Of a stretch of 64,000 nucleotides of DNA, positions 50,577 through 59,718 are shown one piece after another. Both the position numbers and the translations under genes were made by a program. The DNA is from Muriicola sp041358175. GTDB lineage: Bacteria; Bacteroidota; Bacteroidia; Flavobacteriales; Flavobacteriaceae. The DNA lies in the NCBI RefSeq assembly GCF_041358175.1, contig NZ_JBGKBE010000001.1, positions 496,001 to 560,000 of the forward strand. Direction: 5' to 3'. The notes beneath the pieces were generated by a model. That model searched no databases and was not told the DNA's origin. It saw only the letters and a list, made by a program, of their open reading frames with translations. The stretch's first letter is position 1. Every line of letters starts with the position of its first letter.

Positions 50577-51725
50577 TCAGATCTTGTTTATGATCTCTGC
50601 TGCCTTCATAAGTGTATCATCCGTCTTAGCGAAACAGAATCGCAATTGTTTCTGATCAAGTTGATCTACGTTAAATACGGAGATCGGAATACTGGCAATA
50701 CCTTTTTCACTGATCAATCGGCTGGCAAATTCCACATCTTTTTCATCAGAAATTGCGGAGTAATCAACCAATTGGAAGTAGGTTCCCTTGGCGGGGGAGA
50801 AAGAAAATCTGGAGGGGGCTATCGCTTTGATAAAAAGATCCCTTTTTTGCTGAAGAAACGAAGCGAGATGTAGATAATTTGAAGCATCGGCAAGATAGGT
50901 TGCCAGAGCTTTTTGAATCGGATGATTAATTGCGTAGACATTGTATTCATGGACCTTACGAAATTCCTTCATCAAGGGCTCAGGAGCTGCGCAATATCCC
51001 ATTTTCCAACCAGTTACATGAAAGGTTTTTCCAAAAGAAGCCATGACAAAGGTTCTTTCCGACAGATTGGGATATTTTGATGCGCTTTGGTGTTGTTCCT
51101 CATCAAAAACCATATGTTCGTAAACCTCATCACTAAGCACCAGGATGTCGGTATCTTTAAGACTGACCTCGAGTTCCTTCATATCGCTGGCTGAGAGAAT
51201 AGAACCCGTCGGATTATGAGGGGTATTGATAATTACAAGTCGGGTTTTTGAAGTTATACAAGCCCTGAACTCATCCCAGTCGATTTTAAATTCCTTGCCT
51301 TTCATCTGAACAAATACCGGTACGCCTCCATTTATGGCTATTGCAGGTTCATAGCAATCGTATGCAGGCTTAAAGACAATTACTTCGTCTCCTTTGTGAA
51401 CCACCGCAGTGATAGCCGTAAAAATTCCTTGTGTTGCGCCTGCAACCATGGTAAGTTCCTTGTCAGGGTGATAATGCTTTCCATAAAGCCGGGAAATTTT
51501 TTCATTTATCACTTGCCTGAGGGAATAGATCCCTTCCATTGGCGCGTATTGGTTATAGCCCTGCCTCATGGCCACTTCCACCAGATCGATTAGTTTCGGA
51601 TCAACAGGAAAATTCGGAAAGCCCTGCGATAGGTTAAGGGCTTTGTGCTCACGTGCCAATTTGCCGATAACGGTAAAGATTGATGAAGTAGCCTGGGGTA
51701 ATTTGGAGCGAATAGATTTTGCCAA
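50577..51725 (-). CDS. PLP-dependent aminotransferase, methionine aminotransferase-like
   Basis: This 382-residue class I/II aminotransferase resembles YbdL-type methionine aminotransferases. The NLSQGFPNFPVD opening, the nucleotide of PLP binding VINTPHNPTGS, the SDEVYEHMVFD segment and the Schiff-base Lys in SFGKTFHVTGWK are all visible. The start is TTG at 51725; the nearest upstream in-frame codon is a stop. It ends one base after the convergent serine hydrolase stop, so the two genes abut. Confidence 0.9.
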   Translation of the reverse strand: MAKSIRSKLPQATSSIFTVIGKLAREHKALNLSQGFPNFPVDPKLIDLVEVAMRQGYNQYAPMEGIYSLRQVINEKISRLYGKHYHPDKELTMVAGATQGIFTAITAVVHKGDEVIVFKPAYDCYEPAIAINGGVPVFVQMKGKEFKIDWDEFRACITSKTRLVIINTPHNPTGSILSASDMKELEVSLKDTDILVLSDEVYEHMVFDEEQHQSASKYPNLSERTFVMASFGKTFHVTGWKMGYCAAPEPLMKEFRKVHEYNVYAINHPIQKALATYLADASNYLHLASFLQQKRDLFIKAIAPSRFSFSPAKGTYFQLVDYSAISDEKDVEFASRLISEKGIASIPISVFNVDQLDQKQLRFCFAKTDDTLMKAAEIINKI

Positions 51726-51782
51726 TGCTGAGGGATTAATGGTCTACTAAATGTAGTAAATGTGAGGGGTATTAAATAAAAA

Positions 51783-51807
51783 AACCCCGACTAATAAGGT
51801 CGGGGTT
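51783..51807 (-). terminator. Intrinsic terminator of the sdh operon
   Basis: AACCCCGAC (51783-51791) pairs with GTCGGGGTT (51799-51807) around a 7-base loop. On the minus strand it is followed by a T-run. It lies 20 bases after sdhB. Confidence 0.9.
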
Positions 51808-51826
51808 CTATTTTTATGCTTCTCCT

Positions 51827-52573
51827 CTAGCCTTTAACGGAGGCACTGAGGTATTCACGATTCATCCTTGCGATATTTTCCAGGGAGATTCCTTTAGGAC
51901 ATTCCACCTCACAAGCACCTGTATTAGTGCAATTCCCAAATCCTTCGAGGTCCATCTGTTTAACCATATTCATCACCCTGTCTGCGGCTTCAACCCTTCC
52001 CTGCGGGAGTAGGGCAAACTGAGAAACTTTGGCTGAGGTAAACAACATAGCGCTGGCGTTTTTACATGCAGCAACACATGCACCGCATCCGATACAGGTG
52101 GCGGCGTAAAACGAATCATCCGCATTTTCTTTTTCTATAGGAATGGCATTTGCATCTACGGTATTTCCTGAAGTGTTAACGGAAATATATCCTCCGGCTT
52201 GTTGAATACGGTCGAAGGCCGTCCGGTCTACAATAAGGTCCTTTATTACCGGAAATGCCTTTGCCCGGAAAGGTTCGATCGTTATAGTATCTCTATCCTT
52301 AAAACTTCTCATGTGCAGTTGACAAACCGTAATAAGGGTATCCGGCCCATGAGGACGTCCGTTGATCTGCAGTGAACAAGTTCCGCATATTCCTTCGCGG
52401 CAATCGTGATCAAACTCTACAGGTTCTTCTCCTTTGGTGATTAAATCTTCATTGAGAATATCGAGCATTTCTAAAAAGGACATATCGCCCTCTATGCCGT
52501 CCATAGTATAGTTGACCATTTGGCCCTTGGAGGAAGCGTCTTTCTGACGCCATATCTTCAAATATATTTTCAT
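51827..52573 (-). CDS. sdhB: Succinate dehydrogenase/fumarate reductase iron-sulfur subunit
   Basis: This 248-residue subunit carries the electron path from FAD to quinone. The [2Fe-2S] ligands lie in CREGICGTC plus a later Cys; the cysteines of the [4Fe-4S] and [3Fe-4S] clusters are in CIGCGACVAAC and CEVECPKGI. It is the last gene of sdhCAB and is followed by a terminator. Confidence 0.97.
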   Translation of the reverse strand: MKIYLKIWRQKDASSKGQMVNYTMDGIEGDMSFLEMLDILNEDLITKGEEPVEFDHDCREGICGTCSLQINGRPHGPDTLITVCQLHMRSFKDRDTITIEPFRAKAFPVIKDLIVDRTAFDRIQQAGGYISVNTSGNTVDANAIPIEKENADDSFYAATCIGCGACVAACKNASAMLFTSAKVSQFALLPQGRVEAADRVMNMVKQMDLEGFGNCTNTGACEVECPKGISLENIARMNREYLSASVKG

Positions 52574-52579
52574 AGCTTT

Positions 52580-54583
52580 TTATTTGTAAGAACGTGTCTT
52601 TAATTCAATATTTTCATACACCAGCTCCTCTTTATGAAGCTTGGCATCTTTTGGCTCGCCTTTGTATTCCCATGCAGCGACGTATTTGTAATTTTCATCA
52701 TCACGCAGAGCTTCGCCTTCCGGAGTCTGATATTCTTCCCTGAAGTGTCCACCGCATGATTCATTGCGTTCCAGGGCATCTTTGGCAAATAACTCTCCTA
52801 TCTCAAGGAAATCTGCTACACGTCCGGCTTTCTCCAATTCCTGGTTTTTGGAATTCACATCGCCGGTAATTTTGACATTTTCCCAAAAATCTTTTCGCAA
52901 AGCGGCAATCTCCTTGATGGCATCTTTCAGGTCTTTCGCATTCCTGCTCATGCCACATTTATCCCACATGATCTTCCCGAGCTTCTTGTGGTAATAATCT
53001 ACCGTATGAAGCCCTTTTCCGGACATCAGTTTTTCAAGTCTGTCTTTTACTGCTTTTTCTACTTCATCAAATTCAGGCAGGTCAGTGGATATTTTGCCTG
53101 TTCTGATATCCTGTGATAAATAGTCTCCTATAGTATAAGGAAGGACAAAGTATCCATCAGCCAGACCTTGCATTAATGCTGATGCTCCCAGCCTGTTGGC
53201 ACCGTGGTCACTAAAATTACTTTCCCCGATTGAATAACATCCCGGGATGGTGGTCTGAAGGTTGTAATCTACCCAAAGTCCGCCCATAGTGTAGTGCACT
53301 GCAGGGTAGATCATCATGGGAGTTTTGTATGGGTTTTGATCTACGATCTTTTCGTACATCTGGAATAAGTTCCCGTATTTAGATTCGATTACTTCTTCTC
53401 CCAAACGGCGGACAGTATCTGCATCCGGATCTTTGATCCCTGATGTATAGGCTTTTTCGGTACCGTACCTCGTAATGGCCGCCGAAAAGTCGAGATACAC
53501 AGCTTCCCCCGTCTTGTTAACTCCAAAACCTGCATCGCAGCGTTCTTTTGCAGCTCTGGAGGCTACATCCCTGGGGACGAGGTTACCAAAGGCAGGGTAT
53601 CTTCGTTCCAGATAATAATCTCTGTCTTCTTCTTTTAATTCGGTGGGCTTTAATTTCCCTTCCCTTATGGCTTTAGCGTCTTCTATTTTCTTTGGCACCC
53701 AGATTCGACCGTCATTTCTTAATGATTCTGACATCAGGGTGAGTTTAGACTGGTGATCTCCCGAAACCGGGATACACGTAGGATGGATCTGAGTAAAACA
53801 GGGATTGGCAAAAAATGCCCCGCGACGATGTGTTCTCCATGCGGCCATAACGTTGGCGCCCATACAATAAGTGGAGAGAAAGAATAGATTTCCATATCCT
53901 CCTGAGGCGATTACTACTGCATGCGCAGAGTGTCTTTCTATTTCGCCTGTGACGAGGTTCCTTGCAATAATACCCCTTGCCTTTCCATCAATAAGTACCA
54001 GATCGAGCATTTCATGTCGTGTAAACGAACGGATCTTGCCACGCTGTATTTGTCTGTTCATAGCGGCATAAGCCCCTAATAACAATTGCTGTCCGGTCTG
54101 ACCCTTGGCGTAAAAAGTCCTGGAAACCAGCACCCCCCCAAATGAGCGGTTGTCTAGTAAACCACCGTATTCACGGGCGAAAGGGACTCCCTGGGCTACA
54201 CACTGGTCTATGATATTGCTCGAAACTTCAGCGAGGCGGTATACATTTGCCTCCCTTGACCTGTAGTCTCCTCCTTTTATAGTATCGTAGAAAAGACGAT
54301 AATCACTATCACCGTCACCCTGGTAATTTTTAGAGGCATTTATACCTCCCTGGGCTGCAATTGAATGAGCCCGCCGGGGTGAATCCTGATAACAGAATGT
54401 TTTTACGTTGTACCCAAGTTCGGCCAGGGTTGCTGCTGCTGACCCCCCCGCAAGACCTGTTCCTACAACGATAACATCGATGTTTCGTTTGTTGGCAGGG
54501 TTGACAAGATCAATCGTATTTTTATGATTAGTCCATTTTTCGGCCAGTGGCCCCTTTGGAACTTTAGAATCTAATATGCCCAT
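52580..54583 (-). CDS. sdhA: Succinate dehydrogenase/fumarate reductase flavoprotein subunit
   Basis: This 667-residue flavoprotein oxidises succinate. The FAD-binding motif GTGLAGGSAAATLAELG lies at residues 41-57, the covalent FAD site in RRAHSIAAQGGINA, and the active-site part in HPTCIPVSG and RLGASALMQG. It is longer than the E. coli protein, as usual for Bacteroidota. It lies between sdhC and sdhB, 6 bases from the latter. Confidence 0.97.
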   Translation of the reverse strand: MGILDSKVPKGPLAEKWTNHKNTIDLVNPANKRNIDVIVVGTGLAGGSAAATLAELGYNVKTFCYQDSPRRAHSIAAQGGINASKNYQGDGDSDYRLFYDTIKGGDYRSREANVYRLAEVSSNIIDQCVAQGVPFAREYGGLLDNRSFGGVLVSRTFYAKGQTGQQLLLGAYAAMNRQIQRGKIRSFTRHEMLDLVLIDGKARGIIARNLVTGEIERHSAHAVVIASGGYGNLFFLSTYCMGANVMAAWRTHRRGAFFANPCFTQIHPTCIPVSGDHQSKLTLMSESLRNDGRIWVPKKIEDAKAIREGKLKPTELKEEDRDYYLERRYPAFGNLVPRDVASRAAKERCDAGFGVNKTGEAVYLDFSAAITRYGTEKAYTSGIKDPDADTVRRLGEEVIESKYGNLFQMYEKIVDQNPYKTPMMIYPAVHYTMGGLWVDYNLQTTIPGCYSIGESNFSDHGANRLGASALMQGLADGYFVLPYTIGDYLSQDIRTGKISTDLPEFDEVEKAVKDRLEKLMSGKGLHTVDYYHKKLGKIMWDKCGMSRNAKDLKDAIKEIAALRKDFWENVKITGDVNSKNQELEKAGRVADFLEIGELFAKDALERNESCGGHFREEYQTPEGEALRDDENYKYVAAWEYKGEPKDAKLHKEELVYENIELKTRSYK

Positions 54584-54586
54584 ATT

Positions 54587-55255
54587 TTAATGCGTTATTG
54601 GGTTTAAATGATGGTACAATGCAATAAAAGCAAATCCCAGAGGAATAGCTATTGCATAAACTTTGGTAAAGGCTGTGATCGATGGGGTGTATTTATTGTT
54701 GACTCCCATAGTCTGGAATGAAGAAGCAAAACCATGCCATAAGTGAAGGGAGAGAAGGGCGAAGGAAAGCACATATAGCGCTGTTCTCCAGAAAGGAGCA
54801 AACTTTTCTACAGTCTCTGCATAATACCTTGTAGGATCTTCAGGATTGACCTCAACGTATTTGTATGCCATTTCGTGAATCCAGAAATCGTAAAAGTGCA
54901 ATCCCAGGAATGCGAGAACAACAGCTCCGGAGATAATCATATTTCTCGATACCCAGGGCGCGTTGGCACTGCCCTTGTATTGAACGTATTTAACTCCCCG
55001 TGCTCGGTTATTCTGAATCTCCAATACAAAGCCCATCACAAAGTGTATTACCACTCCCGCAATCAAAATGGGCTGCATCAGAAATTGTACTACAGGATTA
55101 TATCCCATAAAATGAGAAAACTCATTAAAGGTCTCCGGAGAAATCACGGATGTAAAATTGATCGTAAAATGCAAGGCAAGGAATAAAACCAAAAAAATAC
55201 CAGAAAGAGCCATAACAACTTTTCTGGCTATGGAAGACTTGATGAGTTTACTCAT
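54587..55255 (-). CDS. sdhC: Succinate dehydrogenase cytochrome b subunit (b558 family)
   Basis: This 222-residue membrane anchor has five helices and heme-ligand histidines (FLALHFTINF, FLGLHFYDFWIHE, LLSLHLWHGFAS). A single larger b subunit replaces the separate SdhC and SdhD of many bacteria, the type B arrangement. It is the first gene of the operon. Confidence 0.95.
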   Translation of the reverse strand: MSKLIKSSIARKVVMALSGIFLVLFLALHFTINFTSVISPETFNEFSHFMGYNPVVQFLMQPILIAGVVIHFVMGFVLEIQNNRARGVKYVQYKGSANAPWVSRNMIISGAVVLAFLGLHFYDFWIHEMAYKYVEVNPEDPTRYYAETVEKFAPFWRTALYVLSFALLSLHLWHGFASSFQTMGVNNKYTPSITAFTKVYAIAIPLGFAFIALYHHLNPITH

Positions 55256-55276
55256 TATGTTAGTGATTTTGATTCA

Positions 55277-55308
55277 CAAATTTACGGCAGGAGCCCCTGA
55301 ATAGCAAA
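55277..55308 (-). promoter_or_regulatory. Promoter of sdhCAB (TTTG - 20 bases - TAAATTTG on minus strand)
   Basis: The plus strand reads CAAATTTA at 55277-55284 and CAAA at 55305-55308, giving a complete -7 and -33 pair on the minus strand. It lies 22 bases before sdhC. Confidence 0.75.
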
Positions 55309-55437
55309 CTTCACAGACAATACTTCCGATCCTGTCAACGATTTTTTCCCAATAAAAGAAGTTGTTGAAGGATGAAAGTCAAAAGAAGAGATATTCAGCC
55401 TTTTTCATTCAACAAAATCCTGAATATTTATTCAGAA

Positions 55438-58287
55438 TCACTCCAGAACAATGGATCTTTTTTCTTCTTTACCATTGCCCTCTATGAGCAAATCATAGGT
55501 TCCTTTAGGTAAATATGTTTTGCCATCATCTGCTGTCTTTAATTCTACCTTGTATTTCTTCAGATATTCAGACTTCCCTTGTTTCGAAAATGCGACATCA
55601 TAGGAGAGGATATTAAAGCCCTTGTCCGCTTCCAGGGTAAAAGCACTCACCTCAATTCCGTCTTGTGTCATGACCTTAGCTGAAAAAGGTCCTTTTTTTC
55701 TGGTGTAAAAAGCGATATCAATACCCGGTGTATTTGGTTCAGACCAGGAACTCCAGCTATTTCCCCATCGGGTAGAATGTTTTATCTCGGGAACATCAAA
55801 AACTACTAGGTCTTCAGACATTTTATCCGGACTCATCTCCTGTAGGACAGCTATATCAGCTTTATAAATACTTCTCCCGTGAGTTCCAATAATGAGGTGT
55901 TTAGCCTCAGGCTGGATAACCAGATCGTGTACGGCAACGTTAGGGATCCCATTTTGGAATACTTCCCAATTTTCCCCCTGATCCAGGGACACATAAAGAC
56001 CGTTATCTGTGCCCACATATAACAATTGATCATTTGCAGGGTCTTCCAGGATTACATTTACCGGGGAAGCCGGCAGATTGGAAGCGATACTTTTCCATGT
56101 CTTCCCATAGTCTTCGCTTTTGTAAATAAAGGGTTCAAAATTATCCCAACGGTAACCGTTCAAGCTTGCGTAAACTCTTTCTTTTTTGTGTTTGGATGCA
56201 GCTACTCTGCTTACCCAGAGATCTTTCGGAAGGGTGTTCGAAATCAGATTCCAGCTGCCGCCGGCATTATCGCTCATATAGATCAAACCATCATCACTTC
56301 CTGTGTACAACAAACCAAATTTAAAGGGGGATTCGGAAATCGTTGTCAGGGTTCCGTAGGCCACATTCCCTTTCTTCCCACCTTGCGTTAAATCCCCAGA
56401 AATCGCCTCCCAGTCGTCACCCTGATTTAAAGAGCGGTGAAGTTTATTCCCCCCCAGATATAGGATATCCTGATTGTGTGGAGATAAGAGGATAGGAGTT
56501 TGCCAGTTAAATCGATAGGGTTTTTCATCTAGTTCATGTTTAGGCTGAACTTTATTCCTTTTTCCGCTGTCGAGATCGAGGCGGTAGTAGTTTCCAAACT
56601 GAAATCCTGTGTAAACAATATTGGAATTTCTATTGTCTATCTGTATCTGCATTCCGTCGCCCCCCATAATGGACGTCCAGGGATAATGCCCGCTCTGATG
56701 CCATCGGCTACTTTCTGAAGCATTGTGAGGGCCTTTCCAAACACCGTTATCCTGAAGTCCGCCATAGACATTGTAGGGCTTTTCATGATCGATGTTGATA
56801 GCGTAAAACTGACCCACTTCCGGACTGTTGTTTTTAATCCAATGAGCCCCGTCATCATAAGAAATGTTAACCCCTCCGTCATTCCCGTTGATCAGATGGC
56901 CCGGCCTCACCGGATTGATCCAGAGGGCGTGATGGTCGGCATGGACATTATCCCCATCGATGGCCTTATACGTTTTTCCGGCGTCTGAAGAAGCAATAAG
57001 CGGTACGCCAGCCAGATAAATCTTATCCGGATTGTTCCGATCAACCCTGATCTGGGCAAAATAATACCCGTAACTGTAGAATAGATCGTCTATAAAATCT
57101 TGGTTTTGTTTCTTCCAGGTTTTACCACCGTCATCACTGCGGTAAACTTCTGCACCTATCACCGGGGTGTCAAAAAGAAGTGAATTTGCATCTTCGAGAT
57201 AGGTTGCAAGATCTTTTGGTTGCACTGCACCGTCTTCAACCATGGCTTTGACGTTCTCAGCCTTGTATTTTTCATGGAAGTTATTATCCTTTAAAAAATC
57301 ATCAAGACGGGTATTTTTCAGTTTGAGAAAGGCCTCAACAGACATCGTTTTAAAATCATCTTTTGTTAAACCCTCATCGGATGTTTCATCCTTGTCAGAC
57401 TTCGGACGTCTGTATTGATTATCGTGTACGGCATAAACGATGTTATTATCGAATACAGCCAGACCGATACGCCCCACTCCGTCCCCTGTGGGAAAACCAC
57501 TGTTGGAAGTGGAGATCAATGTCCAGCTTTCCCCGGCATCTGTGCTTTTGTAAATTCCCGAACCAGGACCATTACCCGTAAAATTCCAGGCCTTCCGGTC
57601 TTTGTCCCAGGCTGCTGCAAATTGGACATTAAAGTCGTTTGGAGAAACAGCCAGGTCAATAATCCCTGTTTCAGAGTTAACATAAAGGGTTTTTTCCCAG
57701 CTCTTACCTCCATCCTTAGTTTTATAAACCCCTCGCTCCTCATTCGGAGAATACAGATGTCCTGTGACACCTACAACAACTTCATCAGGGTTGGAAGGAT
57801 TAATATGTATCCGCCCGATATGGTGTGAATCTGCCAATCCCATTTGCTCCCAAGTAGCTCCTTTATCGGTGGATTTTAGCAAGCCTATTCCTGCATAGGA
57901 TGACCGGGAACTATTATTTTCTCCTGTTCCCACCCAGATCACGCCACTTCTCCAGTCCACGGCAATATCTCCAATATTCTGGGTTGCACTCTGATCCATT
58001 ATCGGGCTAAAAGAGGTACCGTTATTGGAAGTATGCCATAGTCCACCCGAGGCATAGGCCACATAGAATTCGGTAGGATCATTGGGATTTACATCAAGGT
58101 CTACCACACGGCCACTCATCACTGTCGGGCCAATATTTTTAAATGTGATATTCTTTACCAGGGAGGAAGCGGCCATTTGCTCTTTTTCTGCCAGGCCTTT
58201 CATTACTTTGGATGCTATGGTAGCATCAGTTTGTGCTGACAGGGAAAGACAAATCAATCCCAGAATCAGTGAACTTGTTACTTTCAT
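55438..58287 (-). CDS. Secreted sortilin/BNR-repeat beta-propeller protein (VPS10-like, glycosyl hydrolase-like)
   Basis: This 949-residue protein has a signal peptide (LILGLICLSLSA) and many BNR/Asp-box motifs (S/T-x-D-x-G-x-T/S-W), such as STDKGATWEQ, KTKDGGKSWEK, KSTDAGESWTL, RSDDGGKTWKK and KSEDYGKTWKS. Two stacked propellers of the VPS10 class are likely. A helical, charged insert at roughly residues 290-350 (KSDKDETSDEGLTKDDF) splits the first propeller. The start is ATG 58287, as the upstream part is not signal-like. Its function is unknown; it is a common flavobacterial secreted protein. Confidence 0.87.
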   Translation of the reverse strand: MKVTSSLILGLICLSLSAQTDATIASKVMKGLAEKEQMAASSLVKNITFKNIGPTVMSGRVVDLDVNPNDPTEFYVAYASGGLWHTSNNGTSFSPIMDQSATQNIGDIAVDWRSGVIWVGTGENNSSRSSYAGIGLLKSTDKGATWEQMGLADSHHIGRIHINPSNPDEVVVGVTGHLYSPNEERGVYKTKDGGKSWEKTLYVNSETGIIDLAVSPNDFNVQFAAAWDKDRKAWNFTGNGPGSGIYKSTDAGESWTLISTSNSGFPTGDGVGRIGLAVFDNNIVYAVHDNQYRRPKSDKDETSDEGLTKDDFKTMSVEAFLKLKNTRLDDFLKDNNFHEKYKAENVKAMVEDGAVQPKDLATYLEDANSLLFDTPVIGAEVYRSDDGGKTWKKQNQDFIDDLFYSYGYYFAQIRVDRNNPDKIYLAGVPLIASSDAGKTYKAIDGDNVHADHHALWINPVRPGHLINGNDGGVNISYDDGAHWIKNNSPEVGQFYAINIDHEKPYNVYGGLQDNGVWKGPHNASESSRWHQSGHYPWTSIMGGDGMQIQIDNRNSNIVYTGFQFGNYYRLDLDSGKRNKVQPKHELDEKPYRFNWQTPILLSPHNQDILYLGGNKLHRSLNQGDDWEAISGDLTQGGKKGNVAYGTLTTISESPFKFGLLYTGSDDGLIYMSDNAGGSWNLISNTLPKDLWVSRVAASKHKKERVYASLNGYRWDNFEPFIYKSEDYGKTWKSIASNLPASPVNVILEDPANDQLLYVGTDNGLYVSLDQGENWEVFQNGIPNVAVHDLVIQPEAKHLIIGTHGRSIYKADIAVLQEMSPDKMSEDLVVFDVPEIKHSTRWGNSWSSWSEPNTPGIDIAFYTRKKGPFSAKVMTQDGIEVSAFTLEADKGFNILSYDVAFSKQGKSEYLKKYKVELKTADDGKTYLPKGTYDLLIEGNGKEEKRSIVLE

Positions 58288-58370
58288 ATTATAGAGGTGT
58301 ATTTTTTTGGAAGGTAAGAATTTGAATGAGTTATGACAAGCAGCTTCTGAAAGATATGCGGTTAAATAGT

Positions 58371-58378
58371 TACTTTTG
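58371..58378 (+). promoter_or_regulatory. -7 promoter element (TACTTTTG)
   Basis: This perfect TAnnTTTG lies 18 bases before the aminopeptidase ATG. It overlaps the in-frame TTG at 58376, which is therefore not the start. Confidence 0.55.
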
Positions 58379-58396
58379 GAAAAATACCTTCTACAC

Positions 58397-59695
58397 ATGA
58401 AATACGACCCAATAGACGCATCCCTTTTTGTCGAAAATCGAAAGAAATTTATGTCGAGGATGAAACCCAAAAGCATTGCGGTTTTCAATTCCAATGATAT
58501 TTACCCTATTAGTGCAGATAGCACCATGCCTTTTGAGCAGCACCGTGATATTTTTTACCTCAGTGGGGTAGATCAGGAAGAGTCTATTCTCCTGCTTTTC
58601 CCGGATGCAATAAAGAAGGAAAACAGGGAAATTATATTCGTAAGGGAAACCAATGATCACATTGCAGTTTGGGAGGGAGAGAAACTTACCAAGGAGCAGG
58701 GCACTAAGGTGTCAGGAATAAAGAATGTGCAGTGGCTAAGTGCTTTTGACAAACTGTTTTTTGAATTGATGACAGAAGCTGAAACCATCTATTTCAATAC
58801 CAATGAACACTACAGGCAGGCCGTTGAGACCCAGACACGTGAAGATCGATTTATTATCAGCTGTAAGGAAAAGTTCCCGGCCCATACGGTGGCCAAAAGC
58901 AATCCTATTTTACAGGAAATCAGAGCAGTAAAAGAGCCCCAGGAAGTAGCCCTGATGCAAAAGGCGTGTGATATTACCGAAAAAGGGTTCAGGAGAATTT
59001 TACGATTTACCCGCCCCGGAGTTTGGGAGTATGAAATGGAAGCGGAATTCCTGCACGAATTCATCAGAAACCGCTCTAAGGGATTTGCCTATACACCAAT
59101 TATCGCGTCCGGGAACAACGCCAATGTACTTCACTATGTGGTAAATAACCAGCAATGTAAGGCCGGGGATCTGATCTTGCTCGATGTTGGTGCTGAATAC
59201 GCTAATTACTCCAGCGACATGACGCGCACCATTCCTGTAAGCGGAAAATTCAGTAAAAGACAAAGGGAAGTATACGATGCGGTGCTTCGGGTAAAAAATG
59301 AGGCAACAAAAATGCTGGTTCCGGGTACCATGTGGGAGGAATATCACAAAGAAGTAGGCAAGATAATGACCTCGGAACTTCTCGGGCTGGCTCTCTTGGA
59401 TAAGGCAGATGTAAAGAACGAAGACAAAGACTGGCCGGCCTACAAGAAATATTTTATGCATGGAACCAGCCATCACATCGGACTGGACACCCACGATTAC
59501 GGACCACTGAAATCACCTATGAAGGCCAATAATGTCTTTACCGTAGAACCGGGGATCTACATTCCTGATGAAGGCTTTGGGATTCGGCTCGAGGATGATG
59601 TGGTCATACAGGAAAAAGGAGAGCCACTCAATTTAATGAAGAATATCCCTATTGAAGCGGAAGAGATCGAAGAACTGATGCAGGCGAACTCATAA
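58397..59695 (+). CDS. pepP: Xaa-Pro aminopeptidase (aminopeptidase P)
   Basis: This 432-residue metallopeptidase removes N-terminal residues before proline. The pita-bread domain has all five metal ligands: two Asp in LLDVGAEYANYSSDMTRT, His in HGTSHHIGLDTHD, Glu in VEPGIYI and Glu in RLEDDVV. An N-terminal creatinase-like domain precedes it. ATG 58397 is chosen over TTG 58376, which falls in the promoter element. Confidence 0.95.
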   Translation: MKYDPIDASLFVENRKKFMSRMKPKSIAVFNSNDIYPISADSTMPFEQHRDIFYLSGVDQEESILLLFPDAIKKENREIIFVRETNDHIAVWEGEKLTKEQGTKVSGIKNVQWLSAFDKLFFELMTEAETIYFNTNEHYRQAVETQTREDRFIISCKEKFPAHTVAKSNPILQEIRAVKEPQEVALMQKACDITEKGFRRILRFTRPGVWEYEMEAEFLHEFIRNRSKGFAYTPIIASGNNANVLHYVVNNQQCKAGDLILLDVGAEYANYSSDMTRTIPVSGKFSKRQREVYDAVLRVKNEATKMLVPGTMWEEYHKEVGKIMTSELLGLALLDKADVKNEDKDWPAYKKYFMHGTSHHIGLDTHDYGPLKSPMKANNVFTVEPGIYIPDEGFGIRLEDDVVIQEKGEPLNLMKNIPIEAEEIEELMQANS

Positions 59696-59718
59696 TCCAG
59701 ATTTTAGTCAACAACTTA

